Positions 25,970 to 36,075 of a stretch of DNA of 64,000 nucleotides are shown here, piece after piece. The notes beneath the pieces were generated by a model. It made no database searches and had not been told where the DNA came from. It worked only from the letters and a program-made list of their open reading frames with translations. The DNA is from Paenibacillus sp. YPG26 (lineage in GTDB: Bacteria > Bacillota > Bacilli > Paenibacillales > Paenibacillaceae). A program made the translations under genes and the position numbers. The stretch is taken from assembly GCF_023704175.1 (NCBI RefSeq), contig NZ_CP084530.1, positions 3,335,001 through 3,399,000 of the forward strand, in the 5' to 3' direction. Within the stretch, counting starts at the first letter, position 1; every line of letters starts with the position of its first letter.

Positions 25970-26022
25970 GGTTAGCCTCCTTCCTGATTTCAAGCACTGC
26001 TATTAAAGCTGCACTTTGATAA

Positions 26023-26223
26023 TTAGCTTGTTATGCCAAGGGCTCTCTCATGTAAAATGGTTTTAGCACGAGCTATATCCTTGCGCACGTCACGGATCCG
26101 AGTTGGGTTGTCAAGCTGGCCAGTAGCCAGTTGAAAACGCAGGTTGAAGAGTTCTTCCTTGAATCCAGTGATTTTTTGTTCTATCTCAACAGTGGTTAAG
26201 TTGCGAAGTTCATTAGCTTTCAT
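26023..26223 (-). CDS. rpmC: 50S ribosomal protein L29
   Basis: The 66-residue helical L29 sits at the tunnel exit, where signal recognition particle and trigger factor dock. The ATG at 26223 ([17 protein letters not shown]) lies inside the last codons of rplP, an 11-bp overlap that suggests translational coupling. Confidence 0.97.
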   Translation of the reverse strand: MKANELRNLTTVEIEQKITGFKEELFNLRFQLATGQLDNPTRIRDVRKDIARAKTILHERALGITS

Positions 26224-26647
26224 TTGCTTCACCACCCAATTCTTCACGTTTCACAAACTTAGTCTTAACAGGTAGCTTGTGAGCGGCAAGACGCATCGCT
26301 TCGCGTGCGATTTCCTCCGATACTCCAGCAAGTTCAAACATGATCTTACCTGGTTTCACAACTGCAACCCATTTTTCTACGTTACCTTTACCACTACCCA
26401 TACGAACCTCAAGAGGCTTTTGAGTAATTGGCTTGTCTGGGAAAATCTTGATCCATACTTTACCACCACGTTTGATGTAACGCGTCATGGCAATACGAGC
26501 CGCTTCGATCTGACGGTTCGTAATCCAAGATGGCTCAGTTGCTTGCAGGCCGTATTCACCGAAGTTAAGTTCAGTGCCGCCTTTAGCTTGACCTCTCAAA
26601 CTACCGCGTTGTTGTTTGCGGTGTTTTACACGTTTAGGTACCAACAT
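26213..26647 (-). CDS. rplP: 50S ribosomal protein L16
   Basis: The 144-residue L16 sits by the A site and organises 25S/23S helices 38 and 89. [40 protein letters not shown] and [19 protein letters not shown] are diagnostic. The rpsC stop lies two bases upstream. Confidence 0.98.
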   Translation of the reverse strand: MLVPKRVKHRKQQRGSLRGQAKGGTELNFGEYGLQATEPSWITNRQIEAARIAMTRYIKRGGKVWIKIFPDKPITQKPLEVRMGSGKGNVEKWVAVVKPGKIMFELAGVSEEIAREAMRLAAHKLPVKTKFVKREELGGEANES

Positions 26648-26649
26648 GA

Positions 26650-27315
26650 TTAGTTGCCTCCTTCCTGAGCAGCTTGCTTCTTAGCTGGAGGAAGAACCTC
26701 TCCACGGTAGATCCATACTTTCACGCCGATACGGCCGTAAGTTGTATGAGCTTCAGCTGTACCATAGTCGATATCAGCACGAAGTGTATGAAGTGGAACA
26801 GTTCCTTCGCTGTAGCCTTCTGAACGAGCAATTTCAGCACCGCCAAGACGGCCGCTTACTGCTGTTTTAATCCCTTTAGCACCGGAACGCATAGTTCTTT
26901 GAATCGCTTGTTTCAATGCACGACGGAAGGAAACACGACGCTCCAATTGTTGTGCAATGCTTTCTGCTACCAGAATCGCATCCAGTTCAGGGTGTTTGAT
27001 TTCAGAGATATTGATGTGAACTTTTTTACCGCCTGCAATTTGAGTGATTTCGTTACGAAGGTTCTCAACTTCAGAACCGCCTTTACCGATAACCATACCC
27101 GGCTTCGCAGTGTGGATTGTTACATTCACACGGTTAGCTGCTCTCTCGATTTCAACACGAGATACTGCAGATTCTTTCAATTTGCCTTTTAAATGCTCAC
27201 GAATTTTAACGTCTTCCATAAGAAGATCACCAAAATCTTTACCTGCATACCATTTAGATTCCCAATCACGGATAATACCTACCCGCAATCCGACGGGATT
27301 TACCTTTTGGCCCAC
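26650..27315 (-). CDS. rpsC: 30S ribosomal protein S3
   Basis: The 221-residue S3 forms part of the mRNA entry tunnel. The start is a GTG at 27315 ([18 protein letters not shown]), seven bases after AAGGAGGG; the frame extends 28 codons upstream into rplV without a start site. The KH domain motif [16 protein letters not shown] and the C-terminal [16 protein letters not shown] are present. Confidence 0.98.
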   Translation of the reverse strand: MGQKVNPVGLRVGIIRDWESKWYAGKDFGDLLMEDVKIREHLKGKLKESAVSRVEIERAANRVNVTIHTAKPGMVIGKGGSEVENLRNEITQIAGGKKVHINISEIKHPELDAILVAESIAQQLERRVSFRRALKQAIQRTMRSGAKGIKTAVSGRLGGAEIARSEGYSEGTVPLHTLRADIDYGTAEAHTTYGRIGVKVWIYRGEVLPPAKKQAAQEGGN

Positions 27316-27328
27316 ACGTTTTCCCTCC

Positions 27329-27661
27329 TTATTTTTCGGATACCACCAAAGTAATGTGGCTGGTGCGTTTGTTGATCCGGCTTGCACGTCCCATTGCACG
27401 TGGACGGAAACGTTTCATTGTCGGACCTTGGTTAACGAAAATTTCCGAAATAACCAATTTATTTACATCCATAGAATAGTTATGTTCAGCATTCGCAATC
27501 GCCGAGTTCAAGAGCTTCTCAACTACCGGTGAAGCTGCTTTAGGAGTATGGCGAAGAATGGCGATGGCTTCACCCACTTGTTTGCCGCGAATCAGGTCAA
27601 CAACGAGTTTAACCTTACGAGCAGCAATACGGATGGATCTTGCATGTGCTTTTGCTTCCAT
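27329..27661 (-). CDS. rplV: 50S ribosomal protein L22
   Basis: The 110-residue L22 extends a beta-hairpin into the exit tunnel, where macrolides bind. [20 protein letters not shown] and the hairpin region [20 protein letters not shown] look wild type, without the insertions or deletions seen in macrolide-resistant mutants. Confidence 0.98.
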   Translation of the reverse strand: MEAKAHARSIRIAARKVKLVVDLIRGKQVGEAIAILRHTPKAASPVVEKLLNSAIANAEHNYSMDVNKLVISEIFVNQGPTMKRFRPRAMGRASRINKRTSHITLVVSEK

Positions 27662-27694
27662 GTTTGTTACCTCCTCTCAAACGAAGAACTCATC

Positions 27695-27973
27695 TTAACG
27701 TCTTGTTTTCTTATCGTCGTCCGTATGTCCTTTGTAGGTACGTGTTGGTGCAAATTCACCCAATTTGTGTCCTACCATGTCTTCCGTTACATACACTGGC
27801 ACGTGTTTGCGTCCATCATATACACCGAAAGTGTGTCCGATAAATTGTGGGAAAATCGTGGAACGACGGGACCATGTTTTAATCACGGTTTTTTTGTTGC
27901 TCTCGTTCACTTCATCCACTTTTTTGAGTAGGTAGCCATCGATAAATGGCCCTTTCTTCAAACTGCGACCCAT
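27695..27973 (-). CDS. rpsS: 30S ribosomal protein S19
   Basis: The 92-residue S19 pairs with S13 in the 30S head. [40 protein letters not shown] and [13 protein letters not shown] are family blocks. It lies 75 bp after rplB. Confidence 0.98.
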   Translation of the reverse strand: MGRSLKKGPFIDGYLLKKVDEVNESNKKTVIKTWSRRSTIFPQFIGHTFGVYDGRKHVPVYVTEDMVGHKLGEFAPTRTYKGHTDDDKKTRR

Positions 27974-28048
27974 AGCTTGAATCCTCCCTTCATGAAACCA
28001 TCATAAGTCTCTAGTCCGTTAGCCGGAGAAGTAATGCGCCTAAGCGTA

Positions 28049-28879
28049 TTACTTCGTACGACGGCGAACGATGTATTTATCAGAAGCTTTACCTTTTTTA
28101 CGCGTTTTGTAGCCAAGGGTTGGTTTGCCCCAAGGAGACAATGGCGATTTACGACCGATAGGAGCGCGTCCTTCACCACCACCGTGAGGGTGATCGTTAG
28201 GGTTCATGACAACACCGCGGACTTCCGGACGTTGTCCGAGCCAGCGACTGCGTCCAGCTTTACCGATTTTCACAAGCTCGTGGTCTCCGTTACCTACGGA
28301 ACCGATTGTAGCGCGGCAAACTTTAAGGAGCTTGCGAACTTCACCGGAGGAAAGACGAACTGTGACATATTTTTCTTCTTTACCAAGAAGTTGAGCTTCA
28401 GTACCAGCTGCACGAACAAGCTGTCCGCCTTTGCCTGGTTGAAGTTCGATGTTGTGGATCACAGAACCTACTGGGATATTCTCCATCGGAAGTGCGTTAC
28501 CGATTTTGATATCAGCTGTTGGACCTGATACTACAACGTCATCAACTTTCAAGCCTTTAGGAGCGATGATGTAACGTTTCTCTCCATCTGCATAGTGGAT
28601 CAAAGCGATGTTGGAAGTACGGTTCGGGTCATACTCGATTGTAGCAACGCGGCCCGGTATTCCATCTTTGTTCCGTTTGAAGTCGATAATACGATATTTA
28701 CGTTTGTGTCCACCACCGTGGTGACGAACCGTAATTTTACCTTGGTTGTTACGACCAGCAGTTTTGCTAAGTGGTGCAAGCAAGGATTTTTCCGGCACAT
28801 TTGTAGTGATCTCTTCAAAAGTAGACACGGACATTGCGCGTCTTGCCGGGGAAGTCGGTTTATACTTTTTGATTGGCAC
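28049..28879 (-). CDS. rplB: 50S ribosomal protein L2
   Basis: The 276-residue L2 is required for subunit association and peptidyl-transferase function. [40 protein letters not shown] and the universally conserved histidine in [18 protein letters not shown] are visible. Confidence 0.99.
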   Translation of the reverse strand: MPIKKYKPTSPARRAMSVSTFEEITTNVPEKSLLAPLSKTAGRNNQGKITVRHHGGGHKRKYRIIDFKRNKDGIPGRVATIEYDPNRTSNIALIHYADGEKRYIIAPKGLKVDDVVVSGPTADIKIGNALPMENIPVGSVIHNIELQPGKGGQLVRAAGTEAQLLGKEEKYVTVRLSSGEVRKLLKVCRATIGSVGNGDHELVKIGKAGRSRWLGQRPEVRGVVMNPNDHPHGGGEGRAPIGRKSPLSPWGKPTLGYKTRKKGKASDKYIVRRRTK

Positions 28880-28908
28880 TTATGTTCCCTCCTATCTTCA
28901 AAAATTTC

Positions 28909-29199
28909 TTATACCGATTCAAAGAACTCAAGCGGCTTGCTGTCTGCCGTAAGAGTAACGAACGCTTTCTTCCACTCTGGCGTGTAACCAAAATGACGTC
29001 CGTAACGTTTAGGCTTCGCAGGAACACGCAAAGTGTTAACTTTATTTACCTTAACGCTGAAGATCGCTTCAATTGCTTGTTTGATCTCAGTCTTGTTAGC
29101 ACGGATATCCACTTCGAACACATACTTCTGTTCACCCATGTATTCAGCCGTACGTTCTGTGATTACTGGACGTTTGATAACATCACGAGGATCTTTCAT
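28909..29199 (-). CDS. rplW: 50S ribosomal protein L23
   Basis: The 96-residue L23 is the docking site of trigger factor at the tunnel exit. [20 protein letters not shown] and [24 protein letters not shown] residues identify it. Its ATG overlaps the rplD stop by one base (TAATG). Confidence 0.98.
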   Translation of the reverse strand: MKDPRDVIKRPVITERTAEYMGEQKYVFEVDIRANKTEIKQAIEAIFSVKVNKVNTLRVPAKPKRYGRHFGYTPEWKKAFVTLTADSKPLEFFESV

Positions 29200-29822
29200 T
29201 ACGCGAGCACCTCCTCTACCTTCTGAACTGCTTCTTTCGTAATGATCAGTTTGTCGTACGTAAGTACGTCAAGAACATTGATGCCGTCAGCTGCTACGAA
29301 TTTTACACCTGGAATGTTACGTGCAGATAGTGCAACTTTGTCATCATAGCTGGAAGCTACGATCAAAGCTTTACGTTCTACCTTCAGGTTATTCAGGATA
29401 GCTGCGAACTCTTTTGTTTTCGGCGTTTCAAAGCTCAATTGATCTAGTACGATAATATCGTTATCGACAACTTTCGAAGAAAGTGCGGATTTGATCGCCA
29501 AACGACGAACTTTCTTAGGAAGCTTGAATGCATAGCTGCGTGGTGTTGGTCCGAATACGACACCGCCGCCTACCCATTGTGGTGAACGGATCGAACCTTG
29601 ACGAGCACGGCCAGTACCTTTTTGTTTCCAAGGCTTACGACCACCGCCGCGTACTTCAGAACGTCCTTTAACTTTGTGAGTGCCTTGACGAAGAGATGCA
29701 CGTTGCATAACAACAGCATCATGAAGAACGTGAACGTTTGGTTCGATACCGAATACCGCATCATTCAATTCAACTTCGCCCACTTGGCTGCCACTTACAT
29801 TAAAAAGTGCTACTTTAGGCAT
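29199..29822 (-). CDS. rplD: 50S ribosomal protein L4
   Basis: The 207-residue L4 lines the upper exit tunnel. The tunnel-loop sequence [20 protein letters not shown] matches macrolide-sensitive L4. L4 regulates the S10 operon in E. coli, but Firmicutes lack that leader and none is recognisable here. Confidence 0.98.
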   Translation of the reverse strand: MPKVALFNVSGSQVGEVELNDAVFGIEPNVHVLHDAVVMQRASLRQGTHKVKGRSEVRGGGRKPWKQKGTGRARQGSIRSPQWVGGGVVFGPTPRSYAFKLPKKVRRLAIKSALSSKVVDNDIIVLDQLSFETPKTKEFAAILNNLKVERKALIVASSYDDKVALSARNIPGVKFVAADGINVLDVLTYDKLIITKEAVQKVEEVLA

Positions 29823-29848
29823 TGATTGTTCCTCCTTTCTTCAGAAGA

Positions 29849-30472
29849 TTATTTCTTCACCGTTTCTTTGATTTTCACGAAGCCTTGTTTAGGGCCTGGA
29901 ATAGAACCTTTTACAAGCAAGACATTACGCTCAACATCAACCTTGATAATTTCAAGTCCTTGAATCGTAACTGTCTCATTACCCAGATGTCCTGGCAGGC
30001 GTTTGCCTTTAGGAACACGGTTAGCTTGAATGGAACCCATTGAACCCGGTCTACGATGATAACGGGAACCGTGAGCCATTGGTCCGCGGCTTTGTCCCCA
30101 ACGTTTGATAACGCCGGCAAAACCCTTACCTTTGGAAATACCCGTTACGTCAACATATTCGCCCTCAGCAAAGACATCGGCTTTAACCTCTTGGCCAACC
30201 TCATATCCTGCCAAATCAATACCGCGAATTTCGCGAACGTAGCGCTTAGGTGCAGTGTTAGCCTTTTTGGCATGCCCTGCTTCTGGTTTGTTAGCTCTGC
30301 TCTCTTTCTTATCAGAGAAACCTAGCTGAACCGCTTCGTAACCATCGTTATCCGCGTCCTTTTTCTGCAAAACAACATTGGGGCCTGCTTCAATAACGGT
30401 TACTGGAATTACATTACCTTCAGCGGTAAATACTTGAGTCATTCCAAGTTTTTTTCCTAAGATACCTTTCAT
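29849..30472 (-). CDS. rplC: 50S ribosomal protein L3
   Basis: The 207-residue L3 reaches the peptidyl-transferase centre. [40 protein letters not shown] and the central-extension sequence [20 protein letters not shown] are diagnostic and show no change expected to give pleuromutilin or linezolid resistance. Confidence 0.98.
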   Translation of the reverse strand: MKGILGKKLGMTQVFTAEGNVIPVTVIEAGPNVVLQKKDADNDGYEAVQLGFSDKKESRANKPEAGHAKKANTAPKRYVREIRGIDLAGYEVGQEVKADVFAEGEYVDVTGISKGKGFAGVIKRWGQSRGPMAHGSRYHRRPGSMGSIQANRVPKGKRLPGHLGNETVTIQGLEIIKVDVERNVLLVKGSIPGPKQGFVKIKETVKK

Positions 30473-30517
30473 GTTGACACCTCATTCCCTTTTCTAATCA
30501 ATTACATTTTTTATGAC

Positions 30518-30841
<324 letters not shown>

Positions 30842-30965
30842 CTATCGCCCAATTTATTATCGGACATACTCCGTGAAAATTTTCCAAACACCTGCCTCAT
30901 GGCAAAGGGGCCGGGTGTGTCGGTAACCTCTCACATCATCGCAACGTCACAGAACAACATATATT

Positions 30966-30994
30966 ATTATATTAAAAAGATAGGCTCAATGCAA
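30966..30994 (-). promoter_or_regulatory. Sigma-A promoter of the S10-spc-alpha cluster
   Basis: TTGCAT (30994-30989) and a perfect TATAAT (30971-30966) are separated by 17 bases. The leader (about 30960-30827) contains an ACACC/GGTGT inverted repeat around 30885-30920 and no recognised regulatory RNA family. This accounts for the 345-bp gap between tuf and rpsJ together with the tuf terminator. Confidence 0.75.
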
Positions 30995-31061
30995 GCCTTA
31001 TATACAAAAAGTTTGAAATCTCTTTCTCAGGGAACGAGCCACTGTTCTCTGACATAAAACA

Positions 31062-31093
31062 AGAAGGTCCATCTCCAAAGAGACGGACCTTCT
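31062..31093 (-). terminator. Terminator of the str operon (after tuf)
   Basis: AGAAGGTCCGTCT pairs with AGATGGACCTTCT around a short loop on the minus strand, followed by TGTTTTATG, about 80 bp after the tuf stop. The U run is short. Confidence 0.75.
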
Positions 31094-31171
31094 CTTCTTT
31101 CGGTTACAGTACACTGTTGCTCGTTACATCACACTGTTGCTTTATAATCAATCAGGCTTAAGGTCGCCTAA

Positions 31172-32362
31172 TTACTTTTGAATTGTTGCTACAGATCCGG
31201 CACCTACTGTACGTCCGCCTTCACGAATGGAGAACTTAGTTCCTTCTTCAATCGCGATTGGGGAGATCAGGGAAACAGTAACGGTGATGTTGTCACCAGG
31301 CATTACCATTTCAGTACCTTCAGGCAGGTTGATGATGCCTGTTACGTCAGTTGTACGGAAGTAGAACTGCGGACGGTAACCAGTGAAGAATGGTTTGTGA
31401 CGTCCACCCTCTTCTTTAGTCAACACGTAGATTTGAGCTGTGAATTCTGTGTGAGGCTTAACAGAACCTGGTTTAGCCAATACTTGGCCACGCTCGATGT
31501 TGTTACGGTCAACACCACGAAGAAGTGCGCCGATATTGTCACCAGCTTGAGCGGAATCCAGCAATTTGCGGAACATCTCAACGCCTGTTACAACGGATTT
31601 CTTAGTTTCTTCAGTGATACCAACGATTTCGATCTCTTCGCCGACTTTAACAGTACCACGCTCTACACGGCCAGTTGCAACTGTACCACGGCCAGTGATA
31701 GAGAATACGTCCTCGACAGGCATAAGGAAAGGCTTGTCAGTTTGACGCTCAGGAAGCGGGATGTAAGTGTCGATAGTTTCGAACATTTCAACGATCTTCT
31801 TAGCCCATTCGCCATCAGGGTTTTGAAGAGCTTCACGAGCAGAACCACGAGTGATTGGAGTGTCATCACCAGGGAATTCATATTCGTTAAGAAGGTCGCG
31901 AACTTCCATTTCAACCAATTCAAGAAGCTCTTCGTCTTCAACCATGTCACATTTGTTCAAGAACACAACGATGTAAGGAACGCCTACTTGGCGGGACAAC
32001 AGGATGTGCTCACGAGTTTGTGGCATTGGGCCGTCAGCTGCGGATACAACCAGGATTGCTCCGTCCATTTGTGCAGCACCAGTGATCATGTTTTTAACAT
32101 AGTCGGCGTGACCTGGGCAGTCAACGTGTGCATAGTGACGGTTGTTTGTTTCATACTCAACGTGTGCAGTTGAGATTGTGATACCGCGCTCGCGCTCTTC
32201 TGGAGCTTTATCGATTTGATCGAATGCTACAGCAGCACCACCATAAGTTTTGGACAATACAGTAGTGATTGCAGCAGTCAGGGTTGTTTTACCATGGTCA
32301 ACGTGACCGATAGTACCGATATTAACGTGCGGTTTTGTACGTTCGAATTTAGCCTTTGCCAT
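31172..32362 (-). CDS. tuf: Elongation factor Tu
   Basis: Delivers aminoacyl-tRNA to the A site. The 396-residue GTPase has [14 protein letters not shown] (G1), [20 protein letters not shown] (G3) and [13 protein letters not shown] (G4), then the two beta-barrel domains. The residues around [15 protein letters not shown] look wild type for kirromycin-type antibiotics. It is the last gene of the str operon, 95 bp after fusA. Confidence 0.99.
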   Translation of the reverse strand: MAKAKFERTKPHVNIGTIGHVDHGKTTLTAAITTVLSKTYGGAAVAFDQIDKAPEERERGITISTAHVEYETNNRHYAHVDCPGHADYVKNMITGAAQMDGAILVVSAADGPMPQTREHILLSRQVGVPYIVVFLNKCDMVEDEELLELVEMEVRDLLNEYEFPGDDTPITRGSAREALQNPDGEWAKKIVEMFETIDTYIPLPERQTDKPFLMPVEDVFSITGRGTVATGRVERGTVKVGEEIEIVGITEETKKSVVTGVEMFRKLLDSAQAGDNIGALLRGVDRNNIERGQVLAKPGSVKPHTEFTAQIYVLTKEEGGRHKPFFTGYRPQFYFRTTDVTGIINLPEGTEMVMPGDNITVTVSLISPIAIEEGTKFSIREGGRTVGAGSVATIQK

Positions 32363-32457
32363 TTTGAACAGTTCCTCCTTAAAATATGGGATTGTTATGT
32401 TTCACTGTACGGAGTGTCTTTCTAATGAAAAACACCCGAACAGCAGTTAAAAACAAA

Positions 32458-34536
32458 TTAAGCTGATCCTTTTGCTTTGGAAACAATCTCTTCTTGAATG
32501 GATTTCGGCACTTCTTCATAGTGAGAAAGTTCCATCGAGAACACACCGCGACCTTGAGTACCGGAACGGATAGTAGTCGAGAATCCAAACATTTCGGAGA
32601 GAGGCACCTTAGCACGGATAATTTGAGCTCCACCGCGGGAATCCATACCTTCGATACGGCCACGACGGGAGTTCAGCATACCCATAGCATCACCCATGTA
32701 CTCTTCAGGCACTGTTACTTCAACTTTCATAACAGGCTCAAGAATGACTGGCTTACATTTCTCCGCAGCAGCTTTAAGCGCCATGGATCCTGCAATTTTA
32801 AATGCCATTTCGTTGGAGTCAACATCGTGGTAAGAACCATCAACGATAGTTGCTTTAACATCCACGAGAGGGAATCCAGCGATAACACCATTCTTCATTT
32901 GCTCTTCGATACCTTGCTGTGCCGGTCCGATGTATTCTCTTGGTACGGAACCACCCACAACTTTGCTGTCGAACTGGTTGCCAGAACCTGGCTCCAGCGG
33001 TTCGAATTCAACCCATACGTGACCATATTGTCCACGGCCCCCGGATTGACGTACGAACTTACCTTCAACACGCGCTGGCGCGCGGAAAGTTTCGCGATAA
33101 GCAACTTGTGGTGCACCTACATTGGTATCCACTTTGAACTCACGACGCATACGGTCAATGATGATGTCCAAGTGAAGCTCACCCATACCAGCCAAGATCG
33201 TTTGGCCTGTCTCTTCATTAGTATGCGCACGAAGAGTTGGATCCTCTTCAGTCAGCTTACTAAGAGCAACACCCAGCTTATCTTGGTCAGCTTTGGTTTT
33301 TGGTTCAACAGCGATCTCGATAACTGGTTCTGGGAAGTTCATAGACTCCAGGATAACTGGACTCTTCTCATCACACAGTGTATCACCTGTACCGGTATCT
33401 TTCAAACCTACGGCAGCTGCAATATCACCAGAGTACACTTCATTGATCTCTTGACGGCTGTTCGCATGCATTTGAAGGATACGTCCGATACGCTCGCGCT
33501 TACCTTTTGTTGCATTCAGCACATAAGATCCGGATTGAAGCACACCGGAGTATACGCGGAAGAACGTAAGCTTACCAACGTAAGGGTCTGTCATGATTTT
33601 AAATGCTAGCGCCGAGAAGGTTTCTTCATCCGAAGATTTACGAACCGCTTCTGTACCATCTTCAAGGTGTCCCTTGATGTCTGGAACGTCAATCGGAGCT
33701 GGCAAGTAATCAATAACTGCGTCCAACATCAATTGAACGCCTTTGTTACGATAGGAAGATCCGCAGATAACCGGGAAGATTTTTACTTCTACAACACCCT
33801 TACGAAGAGCGGCTTTGATCTCTGCAACAGTGATCTCTTCACCTTCAAGGTATTTCATAGTAAGATCTTCATCAAGCTCTGCAACCTTCTCGATCAATAA
33901 CGAACGAAGTTCTTCGACTTGCGCCTTGAACTCTTCAGGAACGTCCACAACTTCGATGTCCTGACCCAGATCGTCCTTGAACATGTGAGCTTTCTGTTCA
34001 ACGAGGTCAATGATACCATTGAATTCGTTCTCTGCACCGATTGGCAGTTGAATTGCAACTGCGTTCGCTTGCAGACGCTCATGCATGTCTTTAACCACGT
34101 TGAGGAAGTCAGCACCAATGATGTCCATTTTGTTAACATATGCAATCCGTGGAACGCCGTAACGGTCAGCCTGTCTCCATACAGTTTCAGACTGTGGCTC
34201 TACGCCTTCCTTCGCACTGAAAACGCCTACTGCCCCGTCCAATACACGAAGGGAACGTTCAACTTCAACTGTGAAGTCAACGTGTCCCGGGGTATCAATA
34301 ATATTTACGCGGTGACCCTTCCAAGCAGCGGTAGTAGCGGCGGACGTAATCGTGATCCCGCGCTCCTGCTCTTGCTCCATCCAGTCCATTGTTGCAGCAC
34401 CCTCGTGAACTTCACCGATTTTGTGCGTACGGCCTGTGTAGAACAAGATCCGTTCTGTAGTCGTGGTTTTACCGGCGTCAATATGCGCCATGATCCCAAT
34501 ATTACGTGTATTTTTCAAGGAGAACTCTCTTGCCAT
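32458..34536 (-). CDS. fusA: Elongation factor G
   Basis: The translocation GTPase, 692 residues. The G domain carries [20 protein letters not shown] (G1), [20 protein letters not shown] (G3) and [10 protein letters not shown] (G4). Domains II-V follow, with the domain IV loop ending GYSVGKS-like residues replaced by the usual EF-G pattern [15 protein letters not shown]. No fused or duplicated part. It follows rpsG by 47 bp. Confidence 0.99.
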   Translation of the reverse strand: MAREFSLKNTRNIGIMAHIDAGKTTTTERILFYTGRTHKIGEVHEGAATMDWMEQEQERGITITSAATTAAWKGHRVNIIDTPGHVDFTVEVERSLRVLDGAVGVFSAKEGVEPQSETVWRQADRYGVPRIAYVNKMDIIGADFLNVVKDMHERLQANAVAIQLPIGAENEFNGIIDLVEQKAHMFKDDLGQDIEVVDVPEEFKAQVEELRSLLIEKVAELDEDLTMKYLEGEEITVAEIKAALRKGVVEVKIFPVICGSSYRNKGVQLMLDAVIDYLPAPIDVPDIKGHLEDGTEAVRKSSDEETFSALAFKIMTDPYVGKLTFFRVYSGVLQSGSYVLNATKGKRERIGRILQMHANSRQEINEVYSGDIAAAVGLKDTGTGDTLCDEKSPVILESMNFPEPVIEIAVEPKTKADQDKLGVALSKLTEEDPTLRAHTNEETGQTILAGMGELHLDIIIDRMRREFKVDTNVGAPQVAYRETFRAPARVEGKFVRQSGGRGQYGHVWVEFEPLEPGSGNQFDSKVVGGSVPREYIGPAQQGIEEQMKNGVIAGFPLVDVKATIVDGSYHDVDSNEMAFKIAGSMALKAAAEKCKPVILEPVMKVEVTVPEEYMGDAMGMLNSRRGRIEGMDSRGGAQIIRAKVPLSEMFGFSTTIRSGTQGRGVFSMELSHYEEVPKSIQEEIVSKAKGSA

Positions 34537-34583
34537 GAATAAAGTCTCCCTTCAAAAATGAAGTTATTAGTTGTGGCCTTATC

Positions 34584-35054
34584 CTACCAACGATAGTGAG
34601 CAAACGCTTTGTTCGCTTCAGCCATTTTGTGCGTATCTTCGCGTTTCTTAACAGAAGCGCCGGTGTTGTTGGATGCGTCGATGATCTCAGCAGCCAAACG
34701 CTCTTCCATAGTCTTCTCTCCGCGGTTGCGGGAGTAGTTCACGAGCCAACGTAAACCAAGGGAAGTACGTCTTTCCGGTTTAACTTCGATAGGCACTTGA
34801 TAGTTCGCACCGCCCACACGGCGAGCTTTAACTTCAAGAACTGGCATAATATTTTTGATCGCTGCTTCAAACACTTCCATTGGGTCGTTACCAGTACGTT
34901 CTTGAATCAGTTTGAACGCATTGTATAGAATGCTTTGAGCAACACCGCGTTTTCCATCAAGCATGATGCGGTTGATTAGGCGAGTAACAAGCTTGCTGTT
35001 ATACACCGGATCTGGCAACACGTCTCTTTTTGTAACTGGACCTTTGCGTGGCAT
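34584..35054 (-). CDS. rpsG: 30S ribosomal protein S7
   Basis: The 156-residue S7 nucleates assembly of the 30S head. [54 protein letters not shown] and the C-terminal [10 protein letters not shown] are diagnostic. It lies 45 bp after rpsL. Confidence 0.98.
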   Translation of the reverse strand: MPRKGPVTKRDVLPDPVYNSKLVTRLINRIMLDGKRGVAQSILYNAFKLIQERTGNDPMEVFEAAIKNIMPVLEVKARRVGGANYQVPIEVKPERRTSLGLRWLVNYSRNRGEKTMEERLAAEIIDASNNTGASVKKREDTHKMAEANKAFAHYRW

Positions 35055-35099
35055 TGATTATCCCCCTTTCAGAAATAGTTCATTCTAGTTTGTGAAATC

Positions 35100-35522
35100 T
35101 TATGACTTCTTAGCTTTAGGACGCTTAGCACCATATTTCGAACGAGCTTGCATACGGTTGTTAACACCTGCTGTATCCAAAGCACCGCGAACGATGTGAT
35201 AACGTACTCCTGCAAGGTCTTTGACCTTACCACCACGAATCAATACAACACTGTGCTCTTGCAAGTTATGTCCGATACCTGGAATGTAAGCTGTTACCTC
35301 CAGACGGTTAGTCAAACGTACACGGGCATATTTACGAAGTGCGGAGTTCGGTTTACGCGGAGTCATTGTACCCACACGAGTGCAGACACCACGTTTTTGT
35401 GGAGCGCTCAAATCAGTAGTCTCACGCTTCAGGGCGTTGAACCCTTTTTGGAGAGCTGGTGATTTGGACTTCTCAACTTTGGCTTGACGGCCTTTACGAA
35501 CTAGTTGGTTAATTGTTGGCAT
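35100..35522 (-). CDS. rpsL: 30S ribosomal protein S12 with Arg56 and Ala104
   Basis: S12 controls decoding accuracy at the A site. The 140-residue protein is complete ([21 protein letters not shown]-terminus [14 protein letters not shown]). Codon 56 (35357-35355) is CGT, giving [11 protein letters not shown] where most bacteria have TPKKPNS. This position equals E. coli K43 and B. subtilis K56, and Lys-to-Arg there is a classic streptomycin-resistance change. Codon 104 (35213-35211) is GCA, giving KDLAGVRYH instead of the usual KDLPGVRYH. Lys101 is kept. Both are read directly from the sequence; the effect on drug response is inferred. A 138-bp leader separates it from the L7Ae-like gene. 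Confidence 0.98.
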   Translation of the reverse strand: MPTINQLVRKGRQAKVEKSKSPALQKGFNALKRETTDLSAPQKRGVCTRVGTMTPRKPNSALRKYARVRLTNRLEVTAYIPGIGHNLQEHSVVLIRGGKVKDLAGVRYHIVRGALDTAGVNNRMQARSKYGAKRPKAKKS

Positions 35523-35660
35523 GTTGTTGCCACCCCCTTCCTCAAATTTTCATGTCTTTACAAACCTTTTAATTAAGCCCACAGACCCAGGCGGTTCATA
35601 AAAGAACAAAGGAAAGTTTCTGCCCCATGCTTTCGCTTGAAGCAAAAACGTTTCATACCA

Positions 35661-35912
35661 TTATTGTTTCACTATCGCAGCCACCGCTGCCCCAACTTCA
35701 ATTCCACATGCCTTGCCGAGTTCTTTCATCGTATCGACATAGGTGATCTTGATTGAAGCTTTGTTACAGAGCCCGATGATCTTCGACGTAATTCGAGGAT
35801 CTGCATCTTGTGCGATGTATACCTCTTCGGCCTGACCAAGTTCCACAACCTTCGCAGCTTGCTTGGCGCCGATCTTGACATGAGCATCCTGTAATCCTCT
35901 ATCATTAGACAT
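35661..35912 (-). CDS. rplGB: L7Ae-family K-turn-binding ribosomal protein (YbxF-like)
   Basis: An 83-residue L7Ae/L30e/S12e-fold protein that binds kink-turn RNA. The ATG at 35912 (MSNDRGLQDAHVKIGAKQAA) lies nine bases after GGAGG; the longer frame extends over that site. VYIAQDADPRITSKIIGLCN and the RNA-binding end GIEVGAAVAAIVKQ resemble B. subtilis YbxF, coded at the same place between rpoC and rpsL. It opens the str operon. Confidence 0.92.
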   Translation of the reverse strand: MSNDRGLQDAHVKIGAKQAAKVVELGQAEEVYIAQDADPRITSKIIGLCNKASIKITYVDTMKELGKACGIEVGAAVAAIVKQ

Positions 35913-35965
35913 CTTACGAATCCTCCAAAAATACAGGGAATTACCGCTACTCACGCACCTTTGCT

Positions 35966-35994
35966 ATAGTAGCATTTGCATTGGGCGATGTCAA
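35966..35994 (-). promoter_or_regulatory. Sigma-A promoter of the str operon
   Basis: TTGACA (35994-35989) and TACTAT (35971-35966) are separated by 17 bases, 54 bp before the L7Ae-like gene. Confidence 0.75.
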
Positions 35995-36021
35995 GCACTT
36001 ATTAAATAATACGGGGAGCAG

Positions 36022-36058
36022 CCGTATACGGGATGTTGCCCTTCATAAGCTGCTCCAC
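36022..36058 (-). terminator. Inverted repeat after rpoC, possible terminator
   Basis: GGAGCAGC and GCTGCTCC form an 8-bp stem with a long loop just after the rpoC stop. The T run is poor (CCGTATTATTT), so termination may be partial and the str operon may receive read-through from rpoBC. Confidence 0.45.
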
Positions 36059-36075
36059 CAGTCTATCCTTGTAAT

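Noticed and set aside
26899..27532. Plus-strand frames opposite rpsC and rplV
   Set aside because: They are shadows of ribosomal protein genes whose identity is certain.
31178..32173. 331-codon plus-strand reading frame opposite tuf, and similar long antisense frames in rpoC, fusA and cysS
   Set aside because: They are antisense shadows of strongly biased genes, show no ribosome binding sites or family motifs, and disagree with the conserved minus-strand proteins.
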